From the NCBI GenBank assembly GCA_014058105.1, contig JACGCM010002568.1, forward strand, positions 1,736,001-1,800,000: DNA of 64,000 nucleotides. Direction: 5' to 3'. This stretch comes from Kingdonia uniflora. Taxonomy: Eukaryota; Streptophyta; Magnoliopsida; Ranunculales; Circaeasteraceae. A program made the translations under genes and the position numbers. The notes under the pieces were generated by a model. That model ran no database searches. It had not been told where the DNA came from and saw only the letters and a program-made list of their open reading frames with translations. Shown one piece after another: positions 20,830 to 32,699 of the stretch. Positions within the stretch are counted from its first letter, which is position 1, and the number at the start of each line of letters is the position of its first letter.

Positions 20830-22085
20830 CTGATGAGCAGCTTTTGGCTATTATACAACAACCCTGGTATGCCAACATTGTCAATTTTCTTGCTACTGAA
20901 TGATTAAATGACCACTGGTCTAAGCAAGTTAAAACCAAATTCTTACACGAGGTTAGACGTTCCAGTTGGGATGATCCTTACCTGTATAAGTTTTGTTCTG
21001 ACCAAGTTATAAGGAGATGCATTCCAAATGATGAGTTCCAAAGCGTACTCATGTTTTTGTCATACCTATGCTTGTGCAGGGTATTTCAGTGCCAAGAAAA
21101 TGGCTGCCAAAATTCTTTCATTTAGTTTTTATTGGCCTACCTTTTTCCGTGATACACTGACCTTTTGTTCTACATGTGATTAATATCTGAGGACCAGCAA
21201 TATTTTTCATCACAACATGATGCCCCTAAGCTACATTCTTTTTCTTGAACTCTTTGATGTTTGGGGCATAGATTTTATGGGTCTGTCTCATTCATCTCGT
21301 TGAAACCTTTATATTATCATCGTCGTGGACTATGTCTCTAATTTGGTCGAAGCGGTAGCATGTCCGACAGATGACCAAAGCCTGTGGTCAAATTTATGAA
21401 AACCATTTTTAATCGTTTTGGCACACTTCGAGTAGTTATTAGTGATAGTGGGAAACATTTTTAAAATTGTGTTTTAAAAACTTTATTGAAAAATTATTCC
21501 ATCATTTATAAAGTTGCACCGCCTTGCCATCCACAAAAAAGAAGATGTCAAGTAGAAGTTTTCAATCGGGAGATCAATTTTTTTTTAGAAAAAGTTGGTT
21601 AAACTGATCGCAAAGACTGGTCAGATCGTCTTGATGATGCTCTTTGGGCCTATCAAACAGCTTATAAAACTCTGATTGGAATGTCACCCTATAGACTTGT
21701 CTTTGGGTAGACTTGCCACTTACCTGTAGAACTAAAACACAAAGCTCTTTGGGCCACAAAGGCCCTTAACTTTGAGATGGACCAAGCTGGGACTAAGAGA
21801 AAGCTTCAACTTTCTGAGTAGGATGAACTTCGTCATGAGGCTTATGAAAGTTAAAAAATTTATAGGCAACGTACAAAAATATTTCACGATAAATCAATTA
21901 TTCGTAAAACATTTGAGCCCAATCAAAAGGTATTGCCTTATAACTCCAAGCTTCATCTATTTCCTGGGAAACTACGATCCCGATGACATGGTCCCTTTAT
22001 GGTTAAAACTAGTTTTCCTCATTGGGCCGTAGAGGTGGAGGATCCTAAGAATAGAAATATTTTTAAGGTCAATTGCCAATAATTA
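20830..22085 (+). pseudogene. E6 Athila-type integrase remnant
   Basis: It opens DEQLLAIIQQPWYANIVNFL, HWSKQ, SSWDDPYLYKFCSDQV and RRCIPNDEFQSVL, a pattern typical of plant Athila integrase N-termini. The core shows GIDFMG (about 21268), FNRFGT and RVVISDSGKHF (about 21405-21460), then [30 protein letters not shown] (in part, 21620-21710). The tail GPFMVKT...HWAVEVEDPKNRNIFKVN lies near 21985-22075. First and second Asp are readable. Many stops and shifts are present. Confidence 0.8.
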
Positions 22086-23540
22086 AAATAGTACTTAGAG
22101 TCCTACACTTTTGATGAAAATATAATATTTATAAATGATCTAGTATATCAGAGCTGATATTGTGTATCCCTATAGTACCATTGCAACATCATTTATGTAT
22201 GGGGGTATATTAGTCTGGCTGGAGACGGCAAACTTAACGCTTCTTGGAAGGCAACCCAGGATACATTTAGGTAAAATTTTTTAGTTTTCCTCTATCATTT
22301 ACTTTATTGTTCTCAAACATTAAGGGAAATGCTTAATTTAAGTTTGGTAGAAGGAAACTATTTCTTTAAATGTTTTTTGAAGAAAAAAGTGAAATAATTG
22401 CACTTTGACAATTTATGATATATTTTTGACGAATTTACAAATACTTAAACTGATTTTACCTTGGCATAAATATTATGGAAAAACCAAAATTTTGAAATTG
22501 TACCAAGTATACACTAGAATATTTGGACTATCTTAAGCTAGATGTACTATCTTTTTATTATTGACTAATTCATGTTAACTTGGCATATTTTGAAAATGAG
22601 CACTTTACTGTAGTTTTGCAATTCATACCTTCAATAGAATTTTGTTTAGTATAAGGGAAATTTTACATTTATGTTAGGAATAGTTTACTACAAGGGAGAC
22701 AACTGCCCAAGAATAAGTTTATTCCTTGGAAGAAAAATAGAAGCCAAATGTGCTCTAAAAACTTTCATCTTGCAAGGCTACTTGCATGATTTCGAACTGA
22801 AAGAGAAAAAATTATCACCAATCTCGAGTTTGACCATCAACTATGTGAATGGAGCACAAGAAAATGTTACTTGTGAGAATCCTGAGTCTAGGTCATGATG
22901 GGACACCACAACCTAACAACCTTAGCCAGTTGGCGAGGATTATCGACTAAAAACTCTTTATTATTGAGGCTTCACTAAGAAACAATGTACACCAAAAGAA
23001 AAGGCTTGCAAAAGAAAAGAAAAAATATAAAAAAAGTAAAATTCTAGAAAGTCGAATTGACTAAGGCACTTGTCGAACTCACCATTAAATTTATTCTAGT
23101 AAGAACTTGACCAAAAACTGATTAAATTATTTTATACAGCGTATTAGGCGATAAAACTATTATCACTGTACACTATAATGTAGCTAAAGCAAAATTCTTG
23201 AATCACTTTCAAATCTTGAGGTAGTACCTCTAGTTTTGGATAAGCTTAAAATATTGTTTCATATACTCGGGAGAATAGTAGGTTCAAGGATTTCCCATCG
23301 GTATATTTTTGTCACAACTAATAAGGATAAGTTGATGTGAAATGAATCATTTGTATTCTAGAATTGTTTAAAATGCCATTATTGACTTTTGTGGGTATAG
23401 TCACTCCAAACCCTCACGATACAATACTCGTCCACTAGGCTAAACTTGGGGGTTTAACAGCTTGTTGTATATGCTAAATGCAATCACGTTCACTGCGCAA
23501 GTGGCTATTATTTTCTTTTACTCTTGAGGAGCAAAAGGCA
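22086..23540 (+). other. E6 3' non-coding block shared with E4 and E5
   Basis: From about 22195 (GTCTGGCTGGAGACGG... GGAAGGCAACCCA) to the polypurine tract this matches the reverse complement of 49703-51060 and 43050-44410. Landmarks include GTTCTCAAACATTAAGG, ATGATGGGACACCACAACC with ACAACCTTAGCC, and CCTCACGATACAATACTCG. No long frame is conserved among the three copies, so I read it as untranslated. A GACG...AAAGCGCTTCTTGGGAGGCAACCCA-like signature is usual just after Athila coding sequence. Confidence 0.7.
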
Positions 23541-23554
23541 AGTTTGGGGGTATT
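23541..23554 (+). promoter_or_regulatory. E6 polypurine tract
   Basis: AGTTTGGGGGTATT sits directly before the LTR start TGATGAG at 23555. The same tract type (CGGGGGTATT and TGGGGGTATT) precedes the LTRs of E4 and E5 on the minus strand. Confidence 0.75.
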
Positions 23555-24950
23555 TGATGAGTGTGCAAATACGACATTTTTAATATACCCGAACATGTAT
23601 TTTAGTCGTCGATTATATTTAATTTCGGGTACTTATGTACATTTTTTCGATTGCAGCTATTGGAGATGGATATTAAGAACCAAGCTCTTAATGACAAGTA
23701 AAAGTGTCTCCAGTAGTTCATAGAACAAAAAGTCAAAGACCCAATATATTTGGTCTCAAGATTGAAGAAATATATTCAAAAATATTATTGGAGAATAAGA
23801 TCATAAAATATATTACATCTATGATCCTTGAAGATATTTTATATTGAAGATATATGCAAGAGTTTCCATGCAGAAATATCTCTACATCACTTAAGGGAAT
23901 TATATGCAAGAAAGATCTTTACATCACTTAACGAATTACATCCTTGAAGATATATTTTTTTTAGCAAAAGATTTAGATTTATTGTATATGTTGAATCATA
24001 AAGTACAAGATTTAAAACCGTGGACAAATTTTCCCTTAAACGCGCAAAAGAAAAGCTGAATCGCGCCTCTGTTCGAATAGACTAAATGTATATACGAATA
24101 AAAGTAAAGTATATTCGAATAGATTTTTAGTCTATTCGAATAAATCACCTCAGCCATAAATGTATTTGAGCATGGGAAGTTTTATTCGATTAAAAACATT
24201 CAGTCAAGACTGTATTCGAACAGTAGAAGTTTTATTCAAATAAAATCTCTTAGTCGAAATTGTATTCGAATAGGAGAAGTTTTATTCGAATAAACTTGAG
24301 ATCCAAGAATATGTAGGGATCATCTAAATCTGAAGTACTAAGTATGAGGGTCTTAAATTTCTTGTCAGAAACTCCGGTCTACCCTCAACCCATTTTTCAA
24401 AAGGTAGGTCAGCTCTGCAAGAATCTTAAATGATTGGATGTAAAATTAGAAGATATTATTGTGAAAATATTCTTTACAATTTAATGTACAGTTTCTAAAT
24501 TTGGGTTAATTCACCAATAAAAGGAACCCCTCCCCCCATTGTAATTGGGCATCTCATATTGGAGCAAGTTTAGATGAAATAAAGTTCGTTGATAATTCTC
24601 TAAGACACCCCTCACCATCACTTAAAATCATAACCATTAAATGCATCACCTTAGATTTAGTGGTTTATTTTTCAAGATCGTATTTGTCTTAATGCGAACA
24701 TATAATGGGTGGAGATATTATGATCTAGTTATATATCGATTAGTACTTTGAAAGGTAAAGACCAAATCCGAACCTTAACTCTCTCCCTCATTATGGTTTA
24801 TAATTAGTTTTTATTTATTCTTCTTAGATTTATTTCTTATAAAATCAAATTTGGCCAAGAATGTATTTGTTTTTCCAAACCTCCATGCGGATTCGATCCC
24901 ACTCATCTGTGCTATAATTCGACAACCGTACTTTAAGCGGATATTTTGCT
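23555..24950 (+). repeat. E6 3' LTR, about 1.4 kb, right end approximate
   Basis: It starts TGATGAGTGTGCAAATACG. A promoter-like CCAATAAAAGGAACCCC is near 24510. Near the end, ATGCGGATTCGATCCCACTC and GCTATAATTCGACAACCGTA (24889-24930) resemble the terminal part of Athila LTRs in other plants. The exact terminus and target duplication could not be fixed. The minus-strand Helitron begins just after. A short duplication (ATATGCAAGA... TACATCACTTAA) occupies 23855-23935. Confidence 0.6.
24070..24292. repeat. Cluster of TTCGAATA palindromic motifs in the E6 LTR
   Basis: About eight occurrences of TATTCGAATA or close variants fall within 220 bp. At least two and a half sit in a direct repeat of about 51 bp (GAAGTTTTATTCGA..TAAAA...TGTATTCGAA.AG) starting near 24176, 24227 and 24277. 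The position, upstream of the promoter-like box near 24510, fits U3 enhancer repeats. Function is inferred. Confidence 0.7.
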
Positions 24951-24959
24951 AGAGGCTCT

Positions 24960-27110
24960 AAAAACCTCCTATCATTAAACTTTATAAATTCTTCGTAAGT
25001 AAATTTCCTTGAATCTTCATATGTTGCACAAAAATGAAGAACCCTATCAATATTGATACTTGATTTTCAGTTCTTACAATTACATTTTCGATTGGTCCTC
25101 TCTAATCATATACTGCATTATACATCTCAGTCAAATGAAGTGCCAACCTAGTAACTGAGGGAATTTCTTCATACATCGAATTTCCAAATAAACGCCATGA
25201 CGCTTCAAGGGGACCAAGATATCTTGTATCAATATATTATTAGATCTCATCATCTCCATTAAAAACCATAGTGGTGCAGTCATGTCTCTTGTATATATAC
25301 TTGTCACGCATTGAATTCCTGTACAAACATCTTCATTAATATGGCAATCGAACATTCTCGTCAGAAATAGGTTGTGGCGAAGGACATCACTATTCTCAAC
25401 CTCTTTACCGTTTGCAAATTCATGTACTATACTTGTTTTACGACGGCGATACACAGGATATCCATCTTTATCCATAGTTGTAGCCTCCGCATAGTCTCAC
25501 GGACACTTTTTGCTACACTTTCAATTTTCCATACAGGCTAAATAAGGATTTTGGGTGCTACACGGACCATGGATCATACATCTTTTGATTGTTTGATACA
25601 ATGCAGGGTCAAGGCTTTGATCAGGAAATTCGGTAGATATTATCTTATCAAATTGATCGCAGTTATGGATTTTATCTAATTGTTGTAGAAAGAATAATGC
25701 ATGCATGTGGGGCAACCCTCTTTTCTGGAACTCGATTGTGTAAACATAAGCGGCTACTTTTCCAAATAAGATTTGCTACGCTTTGGTGCGGTAGAAGAGC
25801 ATTTCTTATTTCTAGCCAGTTAGGATTGGCAATCATCATTAAAAAAATATTTGGATGGATATTGGGAGGGCTAATTGCCATTGAGTCTTGAAATATCTCA
25901 GACATGTATTTGGGACCTCCAATAAATGATAATAGTAGAATTAGACATTTTTTGACCTCTTTTGAAGTAAAGCCAACACCTACCAAATATTTTAATCACC
26001 CATATAACTTTAATCATATCTTGTCTCGGTTCTTTTAAGGAAAGTCAACCTATTTTGTTTTGTTGTAGCACAAGAATCTGCCAAAAATTCTTGAAATAAT
26101 TTACTACTCTCATAATAGCTTAGTACTTAGTAGGTCGCTTGAAGAGCTGGAAACAATAGAAATCCATTTGGATCAATCGCCATACAGACAATCGGTTGTA
26201 ATTGATGTCCCACTTCTTCATCTTAGGCACCTAGCCCATTTGTCTTCGGGGGAACAATAGGACCTATTAAGTTGGGTGATCTTCACTTATTCGCATAAGT
26301 TCTTGTTCACTTCTTAGATGTATGATGATATCTTTTGTGGTAAACGGTTTATGTCCATCCCCTGGAAGTGCTACTACAATCTCATCTGTCGATGAGATTT
26401 TGTAGTGGCAACGATCTATTCTGGTGCTAAAATGAAGATGTGCATAAATATTTACATTATGGCCATTTGCAAAGGTTGCCTCTTTCAAGACATCGTATGT
26501 TTGTCGATATATTCTAACGAAAGGGTTATACTCTAGAAAATTGTCTTGGATAAGTTGCAAGATATCTGGATAAGTAGAGGAAGAATCATATATGTAAAGC
26601 TGGGCATAAATTGGATGGTGTTCCAATTCAGGTAGTAAAGCACCAACTCTATTTTTAAGTTCCCCATGAATTGAGAATGGTATAGGACCCCTTCAATTAA
26701 AAATGCGGTCATGCAACCTAACTTCTTGACTTGTAAACACATTAGCAACGTTTTACTATCGGATATTGCTGCGAAATGATCTGGCCTGGAAAGTATCATC
26801 ATTGTACAATGATTTAAACACGGGTGGGGGAAATTATATTATAGGAAGTCATATCTTTCCTAGAAAGTAACATTTTCCGAATAAAGGTCGATATTGGGAT
26901 GATGCATCAATCGTTCATTAATCTAGTGTAAAGCGTGGCATGTGAAGCACTCGACATCCATGCTTCAAAGATTATGTCATATACCTTTTATTGAAGGATC
27001 TAGTTAAGCTTTAATATTATCTGAATTGTACTCGTGTTCATTATGGAAGTGTTCCTCGTGAGTTGGCAGTTGAGAAGATGGGTTTATTCTGCAAGGGTTC
27101 GAAGGTTAAA
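24960..27110 (-). pseudogene. Helitron Rep/helitron-like N domain remnant
   Basis: Read right to left: MDVECFTCHALH and INERLMHHPNIDLYSENVTF (26955-26870); SIHGELKNRVGALLPE and HHPIYAQLYIYDSS (26680-26580). Next come VALPGDGHKPFTTKDIIIHL (26375-26315) and SFIGGPKYMSEIFQDSMAI (25925-25870), then NPNWLEIRNALLPHQS. Finally RGLPHMHALFFLQQ (about 25715), MIHGPC...NPYLACM and DKDGYPVYRRR (25475-25440), then AFHLTEMYN-like sequence near 25120. This order is that of plant Helitron rolling-circle replicases. The PIF1-type helicase half is absent. Multiple stops are present. N-terminal exons lie at 55315-56639, beyond E5. Confidence 0.8.
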
Positions 27111-27422
27111 ATTGTGCTCATAAAATTAAAATTATATAATTACGAAGTGCAATAACTTATGTATTCTTGTCTCTCCTAGATAATTTACCAGCTTCAAATA
27201 CTTGATATGGTATATTTTTAGAGTTTGTTGGAGACTGACCAATCTCAATAAGTAGATTTCTTTTTTTTTTAAGCACAATAAGTAGACTTAGTAGATAAAT
27301 TTTGTACATTTTTGTGTATACCAACTTCTTACACGGTTGAGTTGAAGCTGTAGATAATTTGCATGTAGGTATTATAGAATATATGAAGTTAAGTCTTTCA
27401 AAATTAGGTAGTTGGTTAAGTA
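27111..27422. other. Helitron non-coding flank, split by E5
   Basis: AT-rich sequence with an oligo-T run (27270-27281) between two near-identical CAATAAGTAGA copies. Nothing coding is seen. Given the conserved N-terminal exons at 55315 onward, this may be an intron into which E5 inserted. Confidence 0.5.
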
Positions 27423-27625
27423 TGATCGATTATAAAACCGATGTCTTAAAGACCCGCAAGCGCACGGTGTATCGTTAAGTACAAGGGTAAGTGAGGTCAC
27501 ATCCCAAAAGACTTGTGATACGAATTATACTTCAAGCTACTTATTCTATCCAATAAGAATGAGATTTGGTTTTTTATAATTAAAGAAAATTAAAATAAAA
27601 TACAAATTAGAAAAGGTTTTGATAC
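27423..27625 (-). repeat. E5 3' LTR, distal part
   Basis: Starts TGATCGATTATAAAACC and runs to TTTTGATAC, where E2 inserts. It aligns with 48576-48780, 47603-47806 and 54016-54220. The remainder continues after E2 at 42126. Confidence 0.9.
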
Positions 27626-28240
27626 TGTAGGGGCCTACCGCTCTTCTTACCTAAATCGATCGAGCTATCTCCAGGTCGAACTACCTCCATGTCAAATCCA
27701 CACATTCTCCACATGACTTCTCCAGTTAACATTGCCACCTACTCTTCAAAATGGTGAAAAACGTGGGTCGAGCTCAAATAGAAAAACTTGAACAAATCAA
27801 AGTCACCTGTTTCTCACGAACTCAGCAGTTAATCAATCACCACAAACCATATTGTTGAGAGAACGTGCTTCATCACGCTGAAGAACTGCGTAGAAGGCCT
27901 ATATAAAGAAGAAGTTCCAGAAGAGACAGGAACAAGAAAAATATATGAGAAATCACCAAGAAAACTATATATTCTAGATTCTCAAAACTTCAATCTTCTT
28001 ATTCACAAGATCAAACATATCTAAGTCAAGAGATCACTTGTAATAAGCTATCAGTCTCAATAACTAAACAACACTGTTACAAAAATCTTCAACCCGAGGT
28101 CGTGGTCTTTTTACCTATTCATAGGTTCTCCACGCTAAACACCTGTATCATTTCCTACTTTCAATTAGATTTTGTTACTGGTACATTGGTGTAAGAGCTA
28201 AATCCAAGCCACTTCGAGCTTACAGAATTAGGTCATTACA
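27626..28240 (+). repeat. E2 5' LTR
   Basis: TGTAGGGGCC...GGTCATTACA. The promoter box TATATAAAGAAGAAG is at 27900-27914. AACCCGAGGTCGTGG (about 28090) and TTGGTGTAAGAGCTAAATCC near the end are shared with the 3' LTR. It starts directly after GATAC. Confidence 0.95.
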
Positions 28241-28260
28241 TTTGGTACTGTCTGTGGGAA
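28241..28260 (+). promoter_or_regulatory. E2 primer-binding site
   Basis: TTTGGTACTGTCTGTGGGAA follows the LTR end without a gap and is conserved with E7. The tRNA primer is not identified here. Confidence 0.8.
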
Positions 28261-28379
28261 TGAAATCATTTTCACAATATCCTAAGGTATTCATTCACTC
28301 TACAATAAATTCTAATCAAGGTCACATCCAGGCGACCAGCAACCGGAATCCAGCTCGACCTTTCAATTGAGCCAGAACA

Positions 28380-29960
28380 ACTTACGGAGCTACATGCAAA
28401 TCTTAACAACGAGACGGTGAAACGCAACAAGCTCGAACCTCAATTAACTCTCGATCGAGAGCTCTGTGAGAAGGAGCTCGACGACGAATGACAAACTCAT
28501 TTGACAGTGCTCAAATGACATGAAGATCAAATGACAACAATATAGACTGCCTTGCAAGCTTTGTAGAGCACCCAACAGGCTCTTCCAATACGAGATCGCA
28601 ATCAGGTGCCAGAAGCTTCCCAGGTTTCGGCGCTGGAAAGAATGGAATCTCAAGGAGCTACCAGCTAAGCTATCCCTAGAAATATTCAGAATAAACCTCA
28701 ACCTTTTATTTATTTGGGCGATGAAGTTCAATCTGAGATCAGTCAAGGTCACTGATGCTCCATACGTCGAGAGGAAGAACAGTGACCTCAACTTCGGGCT
28801 CCAGTACGAGATCGTTTGAGTGAGGGTATCGGTACTCACAATCTGCAACCTCCTCGTTAAACCGCTCAACCTGCCCATCATTATCTTAAACAAGAGCATA
28901 TGGGCCAGCGTATTAAGGAACTGATCGAAGCACAAGTTCTAGGTACTACCGACAACCTTCCATGTTGCGAGAAAGTCCAATTGCCAAAGAATTAGTTGAT
29001 ATGGACGTACCAAAAGGTTTCCATACTCCAAAATTTTGTAAATACAAGGGTACCAATTCAGTAGAACACATTCAGTAATACCGTGATTCATTGGGGGTGC
29101 ACTCCAATCTTAACCACATTCTTTGTCGTCTGTTCGCCTCAAGACTGCAGGAGGAACCACTATGATGGTTCCACTCTCTACCCGAAGATTCCATATACAC
29201 ATTCAACCATCTGCAGAAATAATTCATCAAGACATACTCTCACAAAAGAGATAAAGAAGAAAATTTATATTCTCTTATAAGTCTCAAACAGTCACACGGA
29301 GAGAAGCACGAGGCTTTTGCAAAGAAATTTTTGGAGCTCGCACATAAAGTAGACAATCTTGATCCGAAAATAGTTATTACTGCTTTCACCAACTTATTCT
29401 AGCTCGACTGCAAAGCCAAAGAGAACCTCTTCCTCAACAAACCTGCGCGACCTTAGAGGATATGATCACCAAGGTCAATATTTGCATCGTCCTAGAAAGG
29501 ATGATGTCTGAAAGGCATAAATATACTAAATTCGTCCTTACCACAAAAGATCCATCTACAAATCGAAACACTAAACTGAAGGAGGATCATGGTAACCAAA
29601 AGTGTTCCAAGGGAAACACTGGCAACCCTCAGAAAGGCAGTTCACAAGTCAAACCGATCCTCGCAAAGATGAATGTTCGGATCTCCACAATTTTTCTACT
29701 CCTCTCAAAGGATAAGCTTTACCGTCCCTCCCAATCATTTGAACTAATCGAGAACTGACCGTACTGCATACATCATAACGTAAACCATCATTCTATTGAC
29801 AATTTCTTTGCTTTACGGAGGTTGCTTGAATACATTTTAATGGAGCGACGGATGTTCAAATATATTGTCGGCCTGGAATCACACAAGGATGGCAGCTATA
29901 AGATGCAGCTTGAAGTTGTTCAGGTCGAAGATTAAGCTGAGGAGAAGCATCTCAACCATA
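28380..29960 (+). pseudogene. gag: E2 gag remnant
   Basis: A charged, probably coiled N-terminal region (LNNETVKRNKLEPQLTLDRE, about 28405-28465) precedes a linker. The Gag core at 28930-29460 reads AKELVDMDVPKGFHTPK, FASRLQEEPLWWFHSLPEDS, DKEENLYSLISLKQSHGEK and AKKFLELAHKVDNLDPKIV. A late part at 29745-29900 reads YCIHHNVNHHSIDN and MFKYIVGLESHKDGS. The frame changes at least twice, with stops at about 28489 and 29072, among others. The same protein is seen in E7. Confidence 0.75.
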
Positions 29961-29999
29961 TATGCCACCGTAACATGATCAAAATCAATTAGATCACCA

Positions 30000-30700
30000 A
30001 CTTTAATAGATTCAAACGCAGAAGACTGTCAGAATGCTGCGATCTCACATCTTAAGAAAAAGAAGCCAAACTTCTGCCTGAGTCGTTCAATCGCCGGCTC
30101 GGAATCCCATTCAAAGATTGCGATAGTAGCCATGTCAAGTTTTCGCATCATGATGCATTTTTCATAATGCTCAAGATGAAGAAGTTTTTCATGCACACAA
30201 TGATGATCAATACATGTAGCAGTAGTAAGATTCTCTTTTAGTGCATTTTCAACCAAATGGTATTGGCCAATCAAGTTATTCAAAGAGACGCTGATATCAG
30301 TGGATTGAATGGTTCTAAAGAAGAGTAAGTAGAGAAGATTATCTTACCTATTGCCGTAGGACCAGCCACAATCGATGTCAAGTTATTCTAAGTGACACCG
30401 ATATCAGTGGATTGAATGGTTCTAAAGAAGAGCGAGTTGGGAAGATTATTATACCTATTACCGCAGGACCAGCCATAATCGACGTCATCTTCTATGTGAT
30501 CAAGGCCAAATCTCATTATCTCAGGATTATGGGCCGTTGTTGGATTCATAACATAGAGGCAATCGCATCCACCTATCATCAAGTGCCCCATTTCAAATAC
30601 AATGATGGTATCTATGAGATCAGGGATAGTCAAAAGCTTTCTCGAGCTTGTGAAAAAACCGTTTCTGCTATTTAACATACCTCTGATAGGTATGCTTCAT
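30000..30700 (+). pseudogene. E2 protease remnant with internal duplication
   Basis: KLLPESFNRRLGIPFKDCD (about 30068) leads to MMINTCSSSKILF, where the active-site DTGS has become NTCS. A 107-bp tandem duplication (starts 30287 and 30394, marked by GA(T)ATCAGTGGATTGAATGG) repeats the segment ADISGLNGSKEE and AGPA. The product would be non-functional. E7 keeps the intact DTGS. Confidence 0.75.
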
Positions 30701-30749
30701 AGTAATTATAGAAAAGCCGATAACCCCAATGATTAGCCTTCCACGGAGG

Positions 30750-31660
30750 AGCCCACATAATTCGTCAACATTGATGGACCTAGTAGAGGTACTTTCCTTG
30801 GTACTAAGCTGGTTCGGCCTGAGAAAAATGCTCTCATTTAGTTCTTAAGACTAAATAGAGACATTTTTGTATGGTCTGTCAAAGAGATGCCTGGGGTTGA
30901 TCCAACCAAGGCATGTCACAAATTGGCCATCAACATCAATGTCACGGCGGTCAAATAGAAATAGTGACGACTATCACCACGACTTTGAGATGAAGTTAAC
31001 ATGGAGATCGTGAAATTTTTCAAAGTGGAATTCATTCGAGAAGCCAAATATCCATATTGGATATCCAACATCGTTGCTGTCCCAAAGAAGAATGGAAAAG
31101 TCCAAGTTTGTGTGGATTTCACCCATCTAAACAAACATACTCCAAAAGACAGTTACCCTCTTCCCAACAATCATCAGATCCTTGATTCCACAGCTGATTA
31201 CAAACTCCTATCTATGATAGACGCTGCTTTAAGACATAATCAAATTCTACTCTTTGATGAAGATCAAGAAAAGACCACTTTCATTACTGAAAGAGGACTT
31301 TACTGCAACAAAGTCATGCCCTTCGAACTCAAGAATACAGGTATAACTTATCAAAGGTTGATGACTACTATGTTCAAAGCACATCTTAGGAATGTCATGG
31401 AAGTTTACATTGACGATTTCATGTGCAAAACATACAGTCCATCAACCACATTTCAGATCTTAACACAATATTGAACATTCTTTGATCTTATAGGATGCGT
31501 CTTAAGTCAGATTCGGGCTCTCCTAAACATGCCATCTCCAAAAATGACTTAAGACATTCAGAAACTTGTCGACAAATTTACCGCTATCAACCGTTTCATT
31601 TCAAAATCTACAGACTGCTATCATTGGTTGTTCCTATTAATCTGCGGCTGTACTAAGCGA
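30750..31660 (+). pseudogene. E2 reverse transcriptase
   Basis: A 157-codon open stretch at 31001-31474 contains VEFIREAKYPYWISN, VPKKNGKVQVCVDFTHLN and SYPLP. It continues with KLLSMIDAALRHNQI, the TFITERGLYCNKVMPFE block and the catalytic box EVYIDDFMCKTY with both aspartates. Upstream linker FVNIDGPSRGTFLGTKLV is at about 30762. Stops flank it at 30840 and 31474, and a deletion or shift after 31480 removes part of the thumb region. It is the best preserved reverse transcriptase in the window. Confidence 0.85.
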
Positions 31661-32180
31661 GGAAAAGTTCAGCCAAATTGAGAGGTTCAATGGATATCAT
31701 AATGCAAAACAGCTTTTCAGGATCTCAAAACCTATGTGGGGAAGTCTCCCATCATGAGCACCCCAATAGATTATGAGAAACATATTATCTACCTAGTAGT
31801 TACAGATACTTCACTCAGCTCACTTTTCATTCGACTTGAAGAAAAAATCGAGAAACCAGTCTACTTTATCAACAAAACCATCACTCAAGCAGAAACGAGG
31901 TACTCTAAAATTAAAAAACTTTTTCTCACTCTTGTTTATACTTCACTGAAACTCAATCACTATTTCCAAGCTCATTCAGTCCAAGTTATGTCGAACTACC
32001 CACTTTGGGAGGTTCAGTCCATGAAAGAAAAATCAATAAGAGTGCAACAGGGTCAGTCAGTTTGGGAGAACATGATATAAAGTTCGAACAACATCATTTC
32101 AAAAAGGGTTAGGCCATTGCTGATTTTTTTCCGGATTTTCCAGTGGAAGATCCCGAGTGGGAGGAACACGATCCTGACCT
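31661..32180 (+). pseudogene. E2 Gypsy RNase H
   Basis: GKSPIMSTPIDYEKHIIYLV, then KIEKPVYFINKTITQAETRY (31844-31903), then HYFQAHSVQVMSNYPLWEV. After a frameshift near 32060, DFFPDFPVEDPEWEEHD-like sequence ends the domain. It is a 114-codon open frame with no internal stop. Confidence 0.8.
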
Positions 32181-32690
32181 TGTAGAGGAAGTTACAGAAG
32201 ATCTACCCCCAATGCATTTGACGAGCGAGCTGAATGGATTACAGGGAAATGGTGGAAACTTCTTTCAGATGAATCAGCATGACCCACAGGGTCAGGAATT
32301 GGCATCGTATTGATTGCCCCGTCCAACGAAAGAATTAAGAAATCAATCCTCTCAGATATCGAGGCCTCAAACAATGTCACCGAGTACATAGCTCTTATTC
32401 ACGGACTCGACCTCGCTCTTGAGTTTGGCGCCCCTGAGCTCTCAGTTTACACAGATTCATTACTCATCGTCCATAATTACTTTGAGCAATACAGGAAGAA
32501 TGGAATGATTATTGAATATGCAACCCTCGTTGTAGATAGGATGAGCAAGTTCACGCAAGCAACCCTCAATTATATTACTCGAGGAGAAAATTGACACGCC
32601 GATTCCATGTCATATCTAGTCGTGGTGTTTGGCACAAAAGCTCGATATCTCCAGATCGAAGTGATTTCAACTACCAGCATTGATCGCATT
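32181..32690 (+). pseudogene. E2 second (archaeal-like) RNase H
   Basis: SGIGIVLIAPSNERIKK (about 32294) is followed by NNVTEYIALIHGLDLALEFG (Glu) and ELSVYTDSLLIVHNYF (Asp). The expected FTDGS start is damaged (reads LLSDESA). It continues ATLNYITRGEN and a stop at 32592. This domain and its place define Tat. Confidence 0.75.
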
Positions 32691-32699
32691 TTTGCATGC

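Larger units (their letters stand above)
20830..24950 (+). mobile_element. E6: Athila-lineage Ty3/Gypsy element, 3' half
   Basis: An integrase of the Athila type is followed by a long non-coding 3' block, a polypurine tract (23541-23554) and an LTR starting TGATGAGTGTGC. The 5' half is missing, replaced by E3 at its left edge. The 3' block is shared with E4 and E5 although their LTRs differ. Confidence 0.8.

Noticed and set aside
22671..22898. 75-codon frame in the E6 3' block
   Set aside because: Not conserved in the aligned blocks of E4 (minus, about 50590-50370) and E5, which carry stops and indels there.
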